64,000 bases of DNA. Source: Pseudomonas sp. 6D_7.1_Bac1. GTDB lineage: Bacteria; Pseudomonadota; Gammaproteobacteria; Pseudomonadales; Pseudomonadaceae. Below the pieces are notes generated by a model, which saw nothing but the letters and a program-made list of their open reading frames with translations, was not told where the DNA came from and did no database searches. Position 1 is the stretch's first letter. Each line of letters starts with the position of its first letter. The position numbers and the translations under genes were made by a program. The stretch lies in contig NZ_JANLNW010000051.1 in assembly GCF_025465945.1 (NCBI RefSeq), positions 1 through 64,000 on the forward strand, read 5' to 3'. Shown piece after piece: positions 8,368-17,621 of the stretch.

Positions 8368-9402
8368 TCAGGTCGGCAGGACACCGCGCGCCCGTGACAA
8401 GGTCAGCGCCAGGTCTTCAATCATGTCTTCCTGACCGCCCACCGTACCGCGACGCCCCAGCTCCACCAGCAGTTCGCGGGCGGCAATCCCGTATTTCTGC
8501 TCGGCGCGTTTGGCGAACAACAGGAACGAGCTGTAGACCCCGGCGTAACCCAGGGTCAGCGCGTCGCGGTCGAGACGGATCGGCTGGTCCATCATCGGCA
8601 CCACCAGGTCCTCGGCGACGTCCATGATCCGGTACAGATCAATGCCACTGTTCACGCCCATGCGTTCCAGCACCGCGACGAACACTTCCAGCGGCGTGTT
8701 GCCGGCACCGGCGCCGAGCCCCGCCACCGAGCCGTCGATCCGTGCCGCGCCGGCCTCGATCGCCGCCAGCGAGTTGGCAATCGCCATGCCCATGTTGTGG
8801 TGGCCGTGAAAGCCCACCTCAGTGCCGGCGTTGAGCCCCTGACGCAGCGCGCCGATCTTCTCGCTGACTTCATCCGGCAGCATGTAGCCCGCCGAGTCGG
8901 TGCAGTAGATGCAATTGGCGCCGTAGCTCTCCATCAGCCGCGCCTGTTCCAGCAGTTTCTCGGCGCTGAGCATATGCGCCATCATCAGGAAGCCGACGGT
9001 GTCCAGGCCCATTTTCGCCGACATGCCAATGTGCTGACCGGAGACGTCGGCCTCGGTGCAGTGGGTCGCCACGCGGATGGTGGTGACCCCGTGCTCATGA
9101 GCCATTTTCAAGTGATCGAGGGTACCGATCCCCGGCAGCAGCAACGCCGAGACCTTGGCCTGCTTGAGCTGCGGAATCACTGCCGTGAAATACTCTTCGT
9201 CGCTGTGGGCCGGAAAACCGTAGTTCAACGACGCGCCACCCAGGCCATCGCCGTGGGTGATTTCAATCAGCGGCACACCGGCCGCATCCAGTCCGGTGGC
9301 GACCGAGACCATTTGTTCCAGGCTGATCTGATGACGCTTGGCGTGCATACCGTCGCGCAGGCTCATGTCATGCAGACGAACGCTCTTACCTTGCAGATTC
9401 AT
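8368..9402 (-). CDS. dmpG: 4-hydroxy-2-oxovalerate aldolase
   Basis: A 344-residue class II aldolase of the DmpG/BphI/HsaF family. It splits 4-hydroxy-2-oxo acids into pyruvate and an aldehyde that is channelled to the partner dehydrogenase. The N-terminal [17 protein letters not shown] block gives metal ligand Asp17 and catalytic His20. The metal-binding GFHGHHN gives His199 and His201. Length is normal for the family. It is the last gene of the minus-strand operon hydrolase-hydratase-dehydrogenase-aldolase. In phenol or biphenyl pathways the cleaved acid is 4-hydroxy-2-oxovalerate; in steroid pathways HsaF acts on the corresponding C6 acid, and the context favours the latter. Confidence 0.93.
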   Translation of the reverse strand: MNLQGKSVRLHDMSLRDGMHAKRHQISLEQMVSVATGLDAAGVPLIEITHGDGLGGASLNYGFPAHSDEEYFTAVIPQLKQAKVSALLLPGIGTLDHLKMAHEHGVTTIRVATHCTEADVSGQHIGMSAKMGLDTVGFLMMAHMLSAEKLLEQARLMESYGANCIYCTDSAGYMLPDEVSEKIGALRQGLNAGTEVGFHGHHNMGMAIANSLAAIEAGAARIDGSVAGLGAGAGNTPLEVFVAVLERMGVNSGIDLYRIMDVAEDLVVPMMDQPIRLDRDALTLGYAGVYSSFLLFAKRAEQKYGIAARELLVELGRRGTVGGQEDMIEDLALTLSRARGVLPT

Positions 9403-9415
9403 GGCAATTCTCCAC

Positions 9416-10324
9416 TTAACGAACGGGCAGTTGCAGGGTGCCCTTGTGGGCTTCTTCGGCGAACATCTCGGCGGTGCGCAAACCGGCGGCGGTCATGATG
9501 TCCAGGTTGCCGGCGGACTTGGGCAGGAAGTCGCCGAGGCCTTCGACCTCAATGAAGATCGACACCTTGTGCCCATCGAACACCGGCCCGTTGATCAGCT
9601 TGTAACCCGGCACATACCGCTGCACCTCCTTGACCATCTGCAACACCGAGGTACGGATCGCGTCCTGGTTCGGTTCTTCATCGGTCAGGCAATGGATGGT
9701 GTCGCGCATCATCAGCGGCGGTTCGGCCGGGTTGATCACGATGATCGCCTTGCCGCGTCGGGCGCCGCCGATCTGCTCGACCGCCCCAGCGGTGGTGCGA
9801 GTGAATTCATCGATGTTCTGCCGCGTGCCCGGCCCGACCGAACCGGACGACACGGTGGCGACGATTTCGCCGTAACTCACCGACTGTACCCGCGACACCG
9901 CCGCGACCATCGGAATCGTCGCCTGACCACCGCAGGTGACCATGTTGACGTTCATCGCCAGGCTCAACGCGTGTTCCTTGAGGTTGACCGGCGGCACGCA
10001 GAACGGGCCGATGGCCGCCGGTGTCAGGTCGATCATGATCACCCCAAGCTCATTGAGCTTGCGGCTGTTTTCGGCGTGCACGTAAGCCGAGGTCGCGTCG
10101 AAGGCGATGCGAATGTCATCGTCGAGCACGTGGGGCAGCAAGCCGTCGACCCCGCCTGCGGTGGTTTTCAGCCCCAGTTCGCGAGCGCGCTTGAGACCTT
10201 CGGACCCCGGGTCGACACCGACCATCCACACCGGCTCGATCCATTCAGAACGGCACATTTTCATCAGCAGATCGGTGCCGATATTGCCCGGGCCGATAAT
10301 GGCCGCTTTGAGTTTCTTGCTCAT
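9416..10324 (-). CDS. acetaldehyde dehydrogenase (acylating)
   Basis: A 302-residue DmpF/BphJ/HsaG-type enzyme that converts the aldehyde from the aldolase to an acyl-CoA with NAD+. It has the nucleotide-binding GPGNIG (11-16), the catalytic Cys131 in [10 protein letters not shown], and the C-terminal region that docks to the aldolase. Only 13 bases separate it from the aldolase gene, and the pair forms a channelling complex in all characterised systems. The start [10 protein letters not shown] was preferred to an upstream in-frame extension of 19 residues with no family match. In steroid catabolism the product would be propionyl-CoA. Confidence 0.93.
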   Translation of the reverse strand: MSKKLKAAIIGPGNIGTDLLMKMCRSEWIEPVWMVGVDPGSEGLKRARELGLKTTAGGVDGLLPHVLDDDIRIAFDATSAYVHAENSRKLNELGVIMIDLTPAAIGPFCVPPVNLKEHALSLAMNVNMVTCGGQATIPMVAAVSRVQSVSYGEIVATVSSGSVGPGTRQNIDEFTRTTAGAVEQIGGARRGKAIIVINPAEPPLMMRDTIHCLTDEEPNQDAIRTSVLQMVKEVQRYVPGYKLINGPVFDGHKVSIFIEVEGLGDFLPKSAGNLDIMTAAGLRTAEMFAEEAHKGTLQLPVR

Positions 10325-10343
10325 CCGGTTACAACCCCTTGAG

Positions 10344-11135
10344 TCAGGCGCAGAAGGACACCCGGGCACTGCCCAGGCCATCGATGGTCAGGGAAAAACG
10401 GTCGCCGGGCGCCGCCGGTTCCAGCGGCACCAGGGAGCCGGAGAGAATGATTTCCCCGGCTTTGAACGGAATGCCGAAAGCGCCCAGGGTGTTGGCCAGC
10501 CAGGCCACGGCGGTCAGCGGATTGCCCTGGACTGCCGAGCCCAGGCCTTCGCTGATCAGTTGATCGTTCTTGAACACCTGCATGCGCAGGTTGGGCAAAT
10601 CCAGTTCACGCGGGTCGACCTGGCAGTCGCCGAGCACGAACACCCCGCACGACGCGTTGTCGGCCACGGTGTCCTGAATGCGGATGCGCCAGTCGTGAAT
10701 CCGCGAGTCGACGATTTCGAAACACGGCATCACGTACTCGGTCGCCGCCAATACATCGGCTTCGGTCACGCCTGGGCCGCGTAAATCGTGTTTGAGTTTG
10801 AAGGCGATCTCGCCTTCGGCGCGGGGCTGGATCAGCTTGTTGGCGGACAGGGAAATCTGCGCGTCATCGGCAAACGACATCTGCTCGGTGATGAAGCCGA
10901 AGTCCGGTTGATGCACATTGAGCATTCGCTGGACCGCTGCCGAGGTCACGCCGATTTTCTTGCCGACAATACGGTCGCCGTCCGCCACCCGGCGCTCGAT
11001 GCTGTAGAGCGAAATATGGTAGGCGTCCTCGATGCTGATGGCCGGCCAACGCTCGGTCAGCGGCACCAGGGTTACGCCTGCGAGCAACGCCTGATACAGC
11101 TCTTCGCCATACTGCTGGCGCAATTGCGCACTCAT
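10344..11135 (-). CDS. 2-keto-4-pentenoate hydratase (HsaE/MhpD family)
   Basis: A 263-residue fumarylacetoacetase-fold hydratase. It adds water to 2-hydroxy-2,4-dienoates, making the substrate of the aldolase. Visible family blocks are [12 protein letters not shown], the metal-binding RAEGEIAF, and [10 protein letters not shown] near residue 140. Its ATG overlaps the stop of the upstream hydrolase (ATGA), so the start is well fixed; an alternative start 10 codons upstream would lie inside that gene. In the steroid pathway the substrate is 2-hydroxyhexa-2,4-dienoate, released by HsaD. Confidence 0.9.
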   Translation of the reverse strand: MSAQLRQQYGEELYQALLAGVTLVPLTERWPAISIEDAYHISLYSIERRVADGDRIVGKKIGVTSAAVQRMLNVHQPDFGFITEQMSFADDAQISLSANKLIQPRAEGEIAFKLKHDLRGPGVTEADVLAATEYVMPCFEIVDSRIHDWRIRIQDTVADNASCGVFVLGDCQVDPRELDLPNLRMQVFKNDQLISEGLGSAVQGNPLTAVAWLANTLGAFGIPFKAGEIILSGSLVPLEPAAPGDRFSLTIDGLGSARVSFCA

Positions 11136-11959
11136 GCGCGGCCCTCCGCGAGAAAGTCCAGGCACTGGCGATTGAACACTTCACGGTGCTCGACCATCAC
11201 CCAATGCCCGCATTCGCTGAACAGGACAAAGCGAATCTGCCGGCAGTGCTCCATCATCGTTTGCGCGCCGGAGACCGGGCAGAATTTGTCGTTCATGCCC
11301 CAGAAACCGAGGATCGGGCACTGCAACTCGCCCAGGCGGGCGCTCATGTTCGGCACTTGCATGGTCGACAGCACGCAGATCGGTTGCTGCTGCACCACCG
11401 CCACCCGTTCATTCACCGTTTCGTCGCTGATCAGCGACGGGTCGAACAGTTGCAGGCTGAGCAAACGGCGCATACCGGCGGCGTCGTTGAGTTCGCCCTT
11501 GGCAAAGGCCGCGCCCATCTTCTGGATGCCTTCCATTTGCAGGTAGTACTGTTCTTTTTCCATCAGGCCACCGGGCGCCATCAGCACCAGTCGGCTGACC
11601 CGCTGTGGCTGATCGAGGGCCAACTTGAGCGCAATCGCGCCGCCCAATGAGTTGCCGACCAGCGCGCAGCGCGGGATATCCAGTGCATCGAGCAGACCAC
11701 TCAGGGCTTCGACGAAAAAGTCCAGGGTGTAGAGACTGTCCGGTTTGTCCGACGCGCCGTAACCCGGCAGGTCAGGGACGATGCTGCGGTAGCCGGCGGC
11801 GGCAAACACCGGGTAGTTCTGCTTGAAGTTGCTGTGACCGCTGGCGCCCGGCCCGCTGCCATGAATGAAAACCACCGGCTCACCGGCACCGGTGTCCTGG
11901 TAATGCAGCTGCAAACCACTGGGCAGCGTAACGAAGTGCCCCTGCGCTGATGCGCTCAT
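11132..11959 (-). CDS. hsaD: meta-cleavage product hydrolase, HsaD-like (alpha/beta fold)
   Basis: A 275-residue C-C bond hydrolase. The catalytic triad is visible: Ser104 in VGNSLGGA, Asp224 in GMNDKF and His252 in CGHWVMVEH. The oxyanion segment HGSGPGASG (33-41) is typical of the BphD/HsaD/TesD group. These enzymes cleave the ring-opened product of an extradiol dioxygenase; in steroid catabolism the products are 2-hydroxyhexa-2,4-dienoate and the C/D-ring propanoate HIP. It is the first gene of the four-gene operon, starting 162 bases from the divergent SDR gene. The dioxygenase (HsaC) that would make its substrate is not in the window. Steroid specificity is inferred from context. Confidence 0.88.
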   Translation of the reverse strand: MSASAQGHFVTLPSGLQLHYQDTGAGEPVVFIHGSGPGASGHSNFKQNYPVFAAAGYRSIVPDLPGYGASDKPDSLYTLDFFVEALSGLLDALDIPRCALVGNSLGGAIALKLALDQPQRVSRLVLMAPGGLMEKEQYYLQMEGIQKMGAAFAKGELNDAAGMRRLLSLQLFDPSLISDETVNERVAVVQQQPICVLSTMQVPNMSARLGELQCPILGFWGMNDKFCPVSGAQTMMEHCRQIRFVLFSECGHWVMVEHREVFNRQCLDFLAEGRA

Positions 11960-12121
11960 GCGGTGTCCTCCCGGCCTGTTGTTGTGCAGGGAGTATTCCC
12001 GGCACCTGCGGCGCCAACATCGTCCGACAGGACTACGCAGCTCTAGTCTCTTCGGACGTTGGCTGTCGGGCGCCACGGACCTAGCATCCGTGGTATTCCT
12101 GAGTGACAAAATGAGGCAGCC
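11960..12121. promoter_or_regulatory. divergent promoter region
   Basis: This gap lies between the hsaD-like operon (minus) and the SDR/SRPBCC operon (plus), so it should carry both promoters. It contains GTCCGACAGGACTACG and the related GTCTCTTCGGACGTT a few tens of bases on, which could be operator half-sites for the LuxR-type regulator. This is a guess, as I have no consensus for that regulator. Confidence 0.45.
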
Positions 12122-12898
12122 ATGCACGACCCGATGGACTTTCGCGGCACAGTGGTACTGGTCACCGGCGGTGGCAAAGGCGTCGGGCGCGGCATCAGCC
12201 AGCGCTTTCTCGACTGCGGCGCCGAGGTGGTGATCTGTGGCCGTGAAGCTCCCGAGACCTTGCCCGCCAGCGCCGGCCGCGAGGCGCTGTTCGTCGCCTG
12301 CGACCTGCGCGATGTCGAGCAGTCGCAGCGTTTGATCGACAGCGTGGTCGAGCGTTTCGGCCGACTCGACGTGCTGGTCAACAACGCCGGTGGTGCACCG
12401 AATGCCGACGCCGCGACCGCCTCGCCGCGTTTCAGCGAAGCGATCATCCGACTCAACCTGCTGGCACCGTTGAACCTCTGTCAGCAAGCCAATCGGGTGA
12501 TGCAGGCGCAGGCCAGTGGCGGCGCGATCATCAACATCGCCAGCGTCAGCGCCACCCGCCCTTCCCCAGGTACCGCCGCCTATGGCGCGGCGAAGGCTGG
12601 GTTGCTGAGCCTGACCCGCTCGCTGGCGGTGGAATGGGCGCCGAAGGTGCGCCTGAACGCAATCACCGCCGGGCTGATCCTCACCGAACAGGCCGCGCTG
12701 CATTATGGTGATCAGGCCGGTATTGCTCGGGTGGCGGCCGGTATTCCATTGCAACGGCTGGCCACGCCGGACGATATCGGCGACACCTGCCTGTACCTGG
12801 CTTCCTCACTGGCACGTTACGTCAGCGGCGCCGACCTGGTGGTACACGGCGGTGGCGAACGCCCGGCCTTTCTCGATGCCGCTCAAGCCCATTCATAA
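12122..12898 (+). CDS. short-chain dehydrogenase/reductase (SDR)
   Basis: A 258-residue classical SDR. It has the cofactor motif TGGGKGVG near residues 15-22, NNAGG near 90, a catalytic Ser in the INIASVSATRP block and YGAAKAG for Tyr/Lys. The C-terminus ends VSGADLVVHGGGERPAF, the usual FabG-like tail. It starts the plus-strand operon opposite hsaD, 13 bases before an SRPBCC gene. In a steroid cluster it could be a hydroxysteroid dehydrogenase or a C/D-ring beta-oxidation reductase; the sequence alone does not say which. Confidence 0.88.
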   Translation: MHDPMDFRGTVVLVTGGGKGVGRGISQRFLDCGAEVVICGREAPETLPASAGREALFVACDLRDVEQSQRLIDSVVERFGRLDVLVNNAGGAPNADAATASPRFSEAIIRLNLLAPLNLCQQANRVMQAQASGGAIINIASVSATRPSPGTAAYGAAKAGLLSLTRSLAVEWAPKVRLNAITAGLILTEQAALHYGDQAGIARVAAGIPLQRLATPDDIGDTCLYLASSLARYVSGADLVVHGGGERPAFLDAAQAHS

Positions 12899-12911
12899 GA
12901 GGACACCGGAC

Positions 12912-13382
12912 ATGCCCGCCGTTGCCAGCCACAGCGTTTTACTCCGACTCAGCCCGCAAGACACCTGGACCAGACTGCGCGACTTGAGCCTGGCCCCGCA
13001 TTATGTGCCGGGCCTGACCGGTTGCCAGTTTCACCCAGGCAAAACAGAAGGCTTGGGCGCCAGCCGCCGGGTGTTTCGCAAAGGCGGTCAGTGGCTGGAT
13101 GAAAGCGTGGTGCAGTGGCAGGAAGGCCAAGGGTTTGTGCTGGTGCTGCACAAGGCCAATGCCGGAGCGCCTTTCCCGTTTCGCGAGGCGACGTTTCACT
13201 ACAGCTTGCAGGCTGAAGGCGATGCTACGCGGATTACCACCTGCATGAAGTACAGCCTGCGGGGTGGGTGGATTGTCGAGGGATTGTTGGGGAAAGCGTT
13301 CGTCAAAGTGGTGCGGCAGATTGCCGAGAACCTCAAGGCTTACTACGAGACGGGGCAGACGCAGAATGCGGATTTTCGCTAA
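12912..13382 (+). CDS. SRPBCC-family (START/polyketide cyclase-like) protein
   Basis: A 156-residue protein with the SRPBCC layout: an N-terminal strand-helix entry (SHSVLLRLSPQDTWTRLRDL), GLTGCQFHPG, GASRRVF, and a long C-terminal helix (KAFVKVVRQIAENLKAYYE). The fold binds hydrophobic ligands such as lipids and steroids, and some members are cyclases or hydrolases. The ATG is 13 bases after the SDR stop with a GAGG site before it, so the two genes are co-transcribed. A steroid-binding role fits the neighbours but is inference. A family A repeat follows the stop. Confidence 0.78.
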   Translation: MPAVASHSVLLRLSPQDTWTRLRDLSLAPHYVPGLTGCQFHPGKTEGLGASRRVFRKGGQWLDESVVQWQEGQGFVLVLHKANAGAPFPFREATFHYSLQAEGDATRITTCMKYSLRGGWIVEGLLGKAFVKVVRQIAENLKAYYETGQTQNADFR

Positions 13383-13399
13383 CCCCACGCAAAACAACC

Positions 13400-13489
13400 T
13401 GTGGGAGCGAGCCTGCTCGCGATAGCGGTGGTTCAGTCAGCATTGATGTTGAATGTAATACCGCCATCGCGAGCAGGCTCGCTCCCACA
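13400..13489. repeat. REP-like palindromic repeat, family A copy 2
   Basis: Exactly 90 bases with the same TGTGGGAGCGAGCCTGCTCG start and inverted end as the copies at 4717 and 54406. It lies between the convergent SRPBCC and isomerase genes. Confidence 0.9.
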
Positions 13490-13535
13490 GGGATTGCGCT
13501 TAACCAGGTTAAACGCAGCCTCCCCTCCCGCTCCA

Positions 13536-13922
13536 TCAACTTTCCTGCGGGCCGATGTTGGCCGGGCTCCAATAGGCTTTCATCGACCGAATCCGCCCTT
13601 CGGCATCGAACTCCATCACGTCGATCACCTGCAGCGAGCACGCTTGCCCGCCCCACGTCATGTCGACCCGAAACGGCATCGCGCCGCAGCCGTTGAGCGT
13701 CGCTCGCACCGGGCCGGTCAGGGTCGCGGACACCCTGCTGACGCCCAGCCCTTGCCGATAAAACTGCTCGATGGCGGCGAGGCCGTGAATCGGTGGATTA
13801 CCCACCGGGTCTTCGACCACCGCGTCCGTAGCATAGAGCGCGACAATCCCATCGATATCTCCGGCATCCACCAGTTCGACATACCGCGCCATGCTCGCCT
13901 GAATCCGCTCTGCACTGATCAT
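13536..13922 (-). CDS. ksi: steroid delta5-3-ketoisomerase (KSI)
   Basis: A 128-residue NTF2-fold isomerase that moves the C5=C6 double bond of 3-ketosteroids to C4=C5. The catalytic residues are all in place: Tyr14 (ARYVELVD), general base Asp38 (VVEDPVG) and Asp101 (VIDVM). Blocks such as PPIHG, FYRQGLG, LTGPVRA and NGCGAMPFRV match the well-studied Pseudomonas putida KSI almost residue for residue as I recall it, which makes this the strongest single indicator that the region handles steroids. The start is followed 10 bases upstream by the thiolase stop, so it is the last gene of the beta-oxidation operon. Confidence 0.93.
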   Translation of the reverse strand: MISAERIQASMARYVELVDAGDIDGIVALYATDAVVEDPVGNPPIHGLAAIEQFYRQGLGVSRVSATLTGPVRATLNGCGAMPFRVDMTWGGQACSLQVIDVMEFDAEGRIRSMKAYWSPANIGPQES

Positions 13923-13931
13923 CGTTTTCTC

Positions 13932-15134
13932 CTAGACCACTTCGAACAGCGCCGCTGCGCCCATGCCGCCACCGATGCACATGCTCACCACCACGTAACG
14001 CAAGCCACGGCGCTGACCTTCGACCAAGGCGTGGCCGACCATCCGTGCGCCGGACATGCCGAACGGATGGCCGATGGAAATCGCCCCGCCGTTGACGTTC
14101 ATCCGCTCCATGGGAATGCCCAGGGTGTCGCGGCAGTACAGCACCTGACTGGCGAAGGCCTCGTTCAATTCCCAAAGACCGATGTGGTCCACCGTCAAAC
14201 CGTGACGCTTGAGCAGTTTGGGAATCGCGTAGACCGGGCCGATGCCCATTTCGTCTGCGTTGCACCCGGCCACCGCCATCCCGCGATAGATACCCAGCGG
14301 CTCAAGCCCACGCTGTTCGGCGAGTTTGGCGCTCATCAGCACCGAGGCCGAGGCGCCGTCGGACAGTTGCGAGGCGTTGCCGGCAGTGATGAAGCGGCCC
14401 TTGCCGGTCCACTCCCCGCCCTGCCACACCGGCTCCAGTGCACTCAGGCTTTCGCGGGTGGTGTCAGCACGGTTGCACTCGTCGCGCAGCAAGGTCAGGG
14501 TTTCATAACGGGTTTCGCCGCTGGCCTTGTCGACGATCAGCTTGCGGCTGGTCATCGGCGCCAGTTCGCGGTCGAACAGCCCGGCACTCTGGGCCAGCGC
14601 GGTGCGCACCTGGCTCTGGTAGCTGTATTCGTCCTGCTCTTCGCGGGAGATGCCGTAACGCTCGGCGACGATTTCACCGGTTTCGATCATCGGGATGTAA
14701 GCCCGCGGGTCCAGTTCAATCACGGCACCGGACTGGTTGCGGTAGGTGTTCTTGAATGTGTTCTGTACCAGCGAAATCGACTCCAGGCCACCGGCCACGG
14801 CGATGTCGATTTCATCGCACATGATGCCCTTGGCAGCCGTGGCGATGCTCATCAACCCCGAGGCGCACTGGCGCTCGATGGCCATTCCGGCGACCGAACC
14901 CGGCAAGCCGCCGGCAATCGCACAGAGACGCCCGAGGTTGTAAGACTGGGTACCTTGCTGGGCGGCGGCGCCCATCAGCACGTCGTCTACTTCACCCGGT
15001 TCGATGCCGGCGCGGCGTACCGCTTCGCGCACCACGTGGCCGCCCAGTTGCGGCGCCTCCGTGTCGTTGAAGGCACCGCGAAAAGCCTTGCCTATCGGCG
15101 TGCGTGCAGTGGAAACGATGACGGCTTCTTTCAT
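13932..15134 (-). CDS. acetyl-CoA C-acyltransferase (thiolase), FadA6-like
   Basis: A 400-residue thiolase with nucleophile Cys90 (ERQCASG), His356 ([12 protein letters not shown]) and Cys386 ([11 protein letters not shown]). It performs the last, CoA-dependent cleavage of a beta-oxidation round. It is flanked by a MaoC protein, an SDR, paired acyl-CoA dehydrogenases and KSI on one strand. FadA6 plays this part in the KstR2 regulon of actinobacteria, which degrades steroid C/D rings, so a similar step is inferred here. Length and motifs are normal; the ATG has only modest ribosome-site support. Confidence 0.9.
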   Translation of the reverse strand: MKEAVIVSTARTPIGKAFRGAFNDTEAPQLGGHVVREAVRRAGIEPGEVDDVLMGAAAQQGTQSYNLGRLCAIAGGLPGSVAGMAIERQCASGLMSIATAAKGIMCDEIDIAVAGGLESISLVQNTFKNTYRNQSGAVIELDPRAYIPMIETGEIVAERYGISREEQDEYSYQSQVRTALAQSAGLFDRELAPMTSRKLIVDKASGETRYETLTLLRDECNRADTTRESLSALEPVWQGGEWTGKGRFITAGNASQLSDGASASVLMSAKLAEQRGLEPLGIYRGMAVAGCNADEMGIGPVYAIPKLLKRHGLTVDHIGLWELNEAFASQVLYCRDTLGIPMERMNVNGGAISIGHPFGMSGARMVGHALVEGQRRGLRYVVVSMCIGGGMGAAALFEVV

Positions 15135-15165
15135 GCTGGAATCCTCGAATAAGCGGCTGAAATGT

Positions 15166-15624
15166 TCAGGCCGGGTAATAGCGACTGATGGTGTCGACCA
15201 CGCAGCCTGGACGTGCCTGACCCTCGATCTCGACGCTGACGCGGATGGTCGCCTGGACTCCGCCCTTGACCTGCTCGACCGCCATCAGTTGCGCACTGCC
15301 ACGCACCTGCGAGCCGACGTGAACCACATTGGGAAAACGCACCCGCTCGCAGCCATAGTTGACGCCCATGGCAATCCCGCGGACCTCGACGATCTGCGGC
15401 AAAAACAGGTTCACCAGCGACAGGCTCAGGTAACCATGAGCAATGCAGGCACCGAACGGCCCGGTGGCCGCCTTGAGCGGATCGACGTGAATCCATTGGT
15501 GATCGCCGGTCGCGTCGGCAAACAGATCGATGCGCGACTGCTCCAGCAGCAGCCAGTCGCTGACGCCAAGCGCTTCGCCCACCGCGCCGGGCAGTTCGTG
15601 GGGGGTGTTGAATATCCGTGGCAT
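15166..15624 (-). CDS. MaoC-like (R)-enoyl-CoA hydratase
   Basis: A 152-residue single hot-dog protein. The hydratase-2 motif is present: [18 protein letters not shown] (Asp and His of the catalytic pair), then [16 protein letters not shown]. It hydrates 2-enoyl-CoA esters. It begins just after the SDR stop; the preferred ATG follows an AGAGGG site 8 bases away, and an in-frame TTG two codons upstream is less likely. Being in the KSI operon, it probably acts in side-chain or C/D-ring beta-oxidation of steroids. Confidence 0.87.
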   Translation of the reverse strand: MPRIFNTPHELPGAVGEALGVSDWLLLEQSRIDLFADATGDHQWIHVDPLKAATGPFGACIAHGYLSLSLVNLFLPQIVEVRGIAMGVNYGCERVRFPNVVHVGSQVRGSAQLMAVEQVKGGVQATIRVSVEIEGQARPGCVVDTISRYYPA

Positions 15625-15626
15625 GT

Positions 15627-16409
15627 TCAAGCCCTCTGACTGGAAACCGACAATACTTCGCCGGTCATGTAGGAGCTGTAATCGCTGGCCAGGAACATCA
15701 TCACGTTGGCCACTTCCCAGACTTCGGCGGCCCGCCCGAAGGCTTCGTTGGCGGCCAGTTGATCGAGCACCGCCTGCGGTGCCGAGCGGCGGAGGAAGTC
15801 GTGCAAGGCAATGCTCGGGCTCACGGCGTTGATGCGAATCCCGTGTTCGGCGGCTTCAACCGCCGCGCAGCGGGTCAGCGCCATGACCCCGGCCTTGGCG
15901 GCGGCGTAATGGGACTGTTCTTTCTGCGCGCGCCAGCCGAGCACCGAGGCGTTGTTGACGATGACCCCGGCGCGGCGCTCGATCATCTTCGGCAGCATGG
16001 CGCGGGTCATACGCATGGTGCCGGTGAGCGTCACGTCGAGTACCCGGTGCCACTCTTCGTCAGGCATCTCCACCAGCAACCGCGAACCGCCCAGGCCTGC
16101 GTTGTTGATCAGCACATCGACACCCTGCAAATCACGCTCGGCGCAGGCGATCAAATGCTGCACCTGCGCTTCATCGGCAACGTTGCAGACCTCTGCGTAC
16201 ACTTCGGTCAAACCGGTGGCTTCGCGGATCTTCAACACCGCCTCGCGCAATCGGCCTTCATGGATGTCGCTGAGCATCAACGCCCGGCAGCCTTCTTCGG
16301 CGGCGCGCAAGGCTGCGGAAAAACCGATACCGGCGCCGGCGGCGGCGGTGATCAGCACCGACTTGCCGCGCAGCAGGCCATGGCCCGCCACATACTGAGG
16401 AACTGACAT
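15627..16409 (-). CDS. SDR family oxidoreductase (beta-oxidation type)
   Basis: A 260-residue SDR. The cofactor motif is TAAAGAGIG rather than TGxxxGIG, with Ala replacing the first Gly, a variation seen in some acyl-CoA-linked SDRs. NNAG is near residue 89 and the catalytic block is NNASVLGW ... SHYAAAKAG. It lies between the acyl-CoA dehydrogenases and the MaoC protein, separated from the latter by 2 bases. The position and sequence style recall IpdF, the SDR of actinobacterial HIP degradation. ATG chosen by a GGAG site about 9 bases upstream; a TTG two codons earlier is possible. Confidence 0.87.
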   Translation of the reverse strand: MSVPQYVAGHGLLRGKSVLITAAAGAGIGFSAALRAAEEGCRALMLSDIHEGRLREAVLKIREATGLTEVYAEVCNVADEAQVQHLIACAERDLQGVDVLINNAGLGGSRLLVEMPDEEWHRVLDVTLTGTMRMTRAMLPKMIERRAGVIVNNASVLGWRAQKEQSHYAAAKAGVMALTRCAAVEAAEHGIRINAVSPSIALHDFLRRSAPQAVLDQLAANEAFGRAAEVWEVANVMMFLASDYSSYMTGEVLSVSSQRA

Positions 16410-16427
16410 ATGCAAATACTCCTTTGA

Positions 16428-17621
16428 TCAGGTGCGCGGACGCGGCTCTTTGGGCATGCCCAAGGCGCGTTCGGCGATGATGTTGCGCTGGATTTCATTG
16501 CTGCCGCCGTAGAGGGTGTCGGCGCGGCTGAACAGGTACAGCGACTGCAAGCGCGTGAGCCGATACGGCGCGGCCTCAAGCAGTTCGGCTTCGGCACCGA
16601 GCACGTCCATCGCCAGCTTGCCGAGGTTGGCGTGCCAGGTGGACCAGAACAGTTTGTAGATGGTCGCTTCTTTGCGCAGCGTGCCGTCATGCGCACCCGA
16701 GAGCATGCGCAGCGAGTTGTAGCGCATGATCCGCAAACCGCTCCAGGCCTCGGCCAGACGCTGGCGCAGCATCGGGTCGCGGGCAGCGCCGTTGGATCGG
16801 GCGATGGCAATGATTTCGTTCAATTCGTTTTGAAACTGCATCTGCTGGCCGAGGGTCGAGACCCCGCGTTCGAAGCCGAGCAGCGCCATGGCAATTTTCC
16901 AGCCTTCACCGGGCTCACCGACAATATTCGCCGCAGCGGTGCGGGTGTCATCGAAGAACACTTCGTTGAATTCCGAGGTACCGGTCAGTTGCTCGATCGG
17001 CCGCACGCTAATGCTGGCCTGGGCCATCGGCACCAGAAGGAACGACAGCCCCTTGTGGCCGACGCTGCCGGCTTCGGTGCGGGCGATCACGAAACACCAG
17101 TCCGACTCATGGGCCAGCGAGGTCCAGACCTTCTGCCCGTTGATCACCCATTCGCCCGTGGTCTCATCCAGCACCGCGCGGGTCTTGACGTTGGCCAGGT
17201 CGGAACCGGCTCCGGGCTCGGAGTAGCCCTGACACCAGAACGCCTTGCCGCTGACGATCCCCGGCAGCAAACGACGCTTTTGTTCTTCAGTGCCGAATGC
17301 GGCGATGGTCGGCCCGGCCAGGCCTTCACCGATATGGCCCATGCGGCCGGGGCCGCCAGCGCGGGCGTATTCTTCGTGGAAAATCACTTGCTGACTGATC
17401 GACAGACCGCGCCCGCCATGCGCAGGCGACCAGCCAACGCAGGTCCAGCGACCTTCGGCGAGTTTGCGCTCCCAGGCTTTGCGTTCCTCGGGAAAGCTGT
17501 GTTCATCCCCCGGTCCGCCACGAAAGCGCAACGGCTCGAACTCGACGCAGAGGTTGGCGGCCATCCAGTCGGCGACCTCCTGACGGAAGCCCTCATCCTG
17601 CTCGCTGAAACCGATCTTCAT
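16428..17621 (-). CDS. acyl-CoA dehydrogenase, FadE30-like subunit
   Basis: A 397-residue flavoprotein dehydrogenase. Visible blocks are WCQGYSEPGAGSDLA, WVINGQKVWTSLAHESDWCF, FNEVFFDD, FERGVSTLGQQ and the C-terminal YGGSNEIQRNIIAERALG. The order and wording are very close to actinobacterial FadE30-type steroid C/D-ring dehydrogenases as I recall them. Its ATG overlaps the stop of the smaller dehydrogenase by 4 bases. Adjacent unlike acyl-CoA dehydrogenase genes in steroid clusters commonly encode alpha2-beta2 heterotetramers, so I infer that these two work as one enzyme. Confidence 0.9.
   Translation of the reverse strand: MKIGFSEQDEGFRQEVADWMAANLCVEFEPLRFRGGPGDEHSFPEERKAWERKLAEGRWTCVGWSPAHGGRGLSISQQVIFHEEYARAGGPGRMGHIGEGLAGPTIAAFGTEEQKRRLLPGIVSGKAFWCQGYSEPGAGSDLANVKTRAVLDETTGEWVINGQKVWTSLAHESDWCFVIARTEAGSVGHKGLSFLLVPMAQASISVRPIEQLTGTSEFNEVFFDDTRTAAANIVGEPGEGWKIAMALLGFERGVSTLGQQMQFQNELNEIIAIARSNGAARDPMLRQRLAEAWSGLRIMRYNSLRMLSGAHDGTLRKEATIYKLFWSTWHANLGKLAMDVLGAEAELLEAAPYRLTRLQSLYLFSRADTLYGGSNEIQRNIIAERALGMPKEPRPRT

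Noticed and set aside
11960..12754. N-terminal extension of the hsaD-like gene to a 540-residue protein
   Set aside because: The extra part is antisense to the SDR gene; the hydrolase family starts at 11959.
13401..15152. 583-codon plus-strand open frame
   Set aside because: Antisense to the KSI and thiolase genes, both with full catalytic motifs; the first part is a family A repeat.
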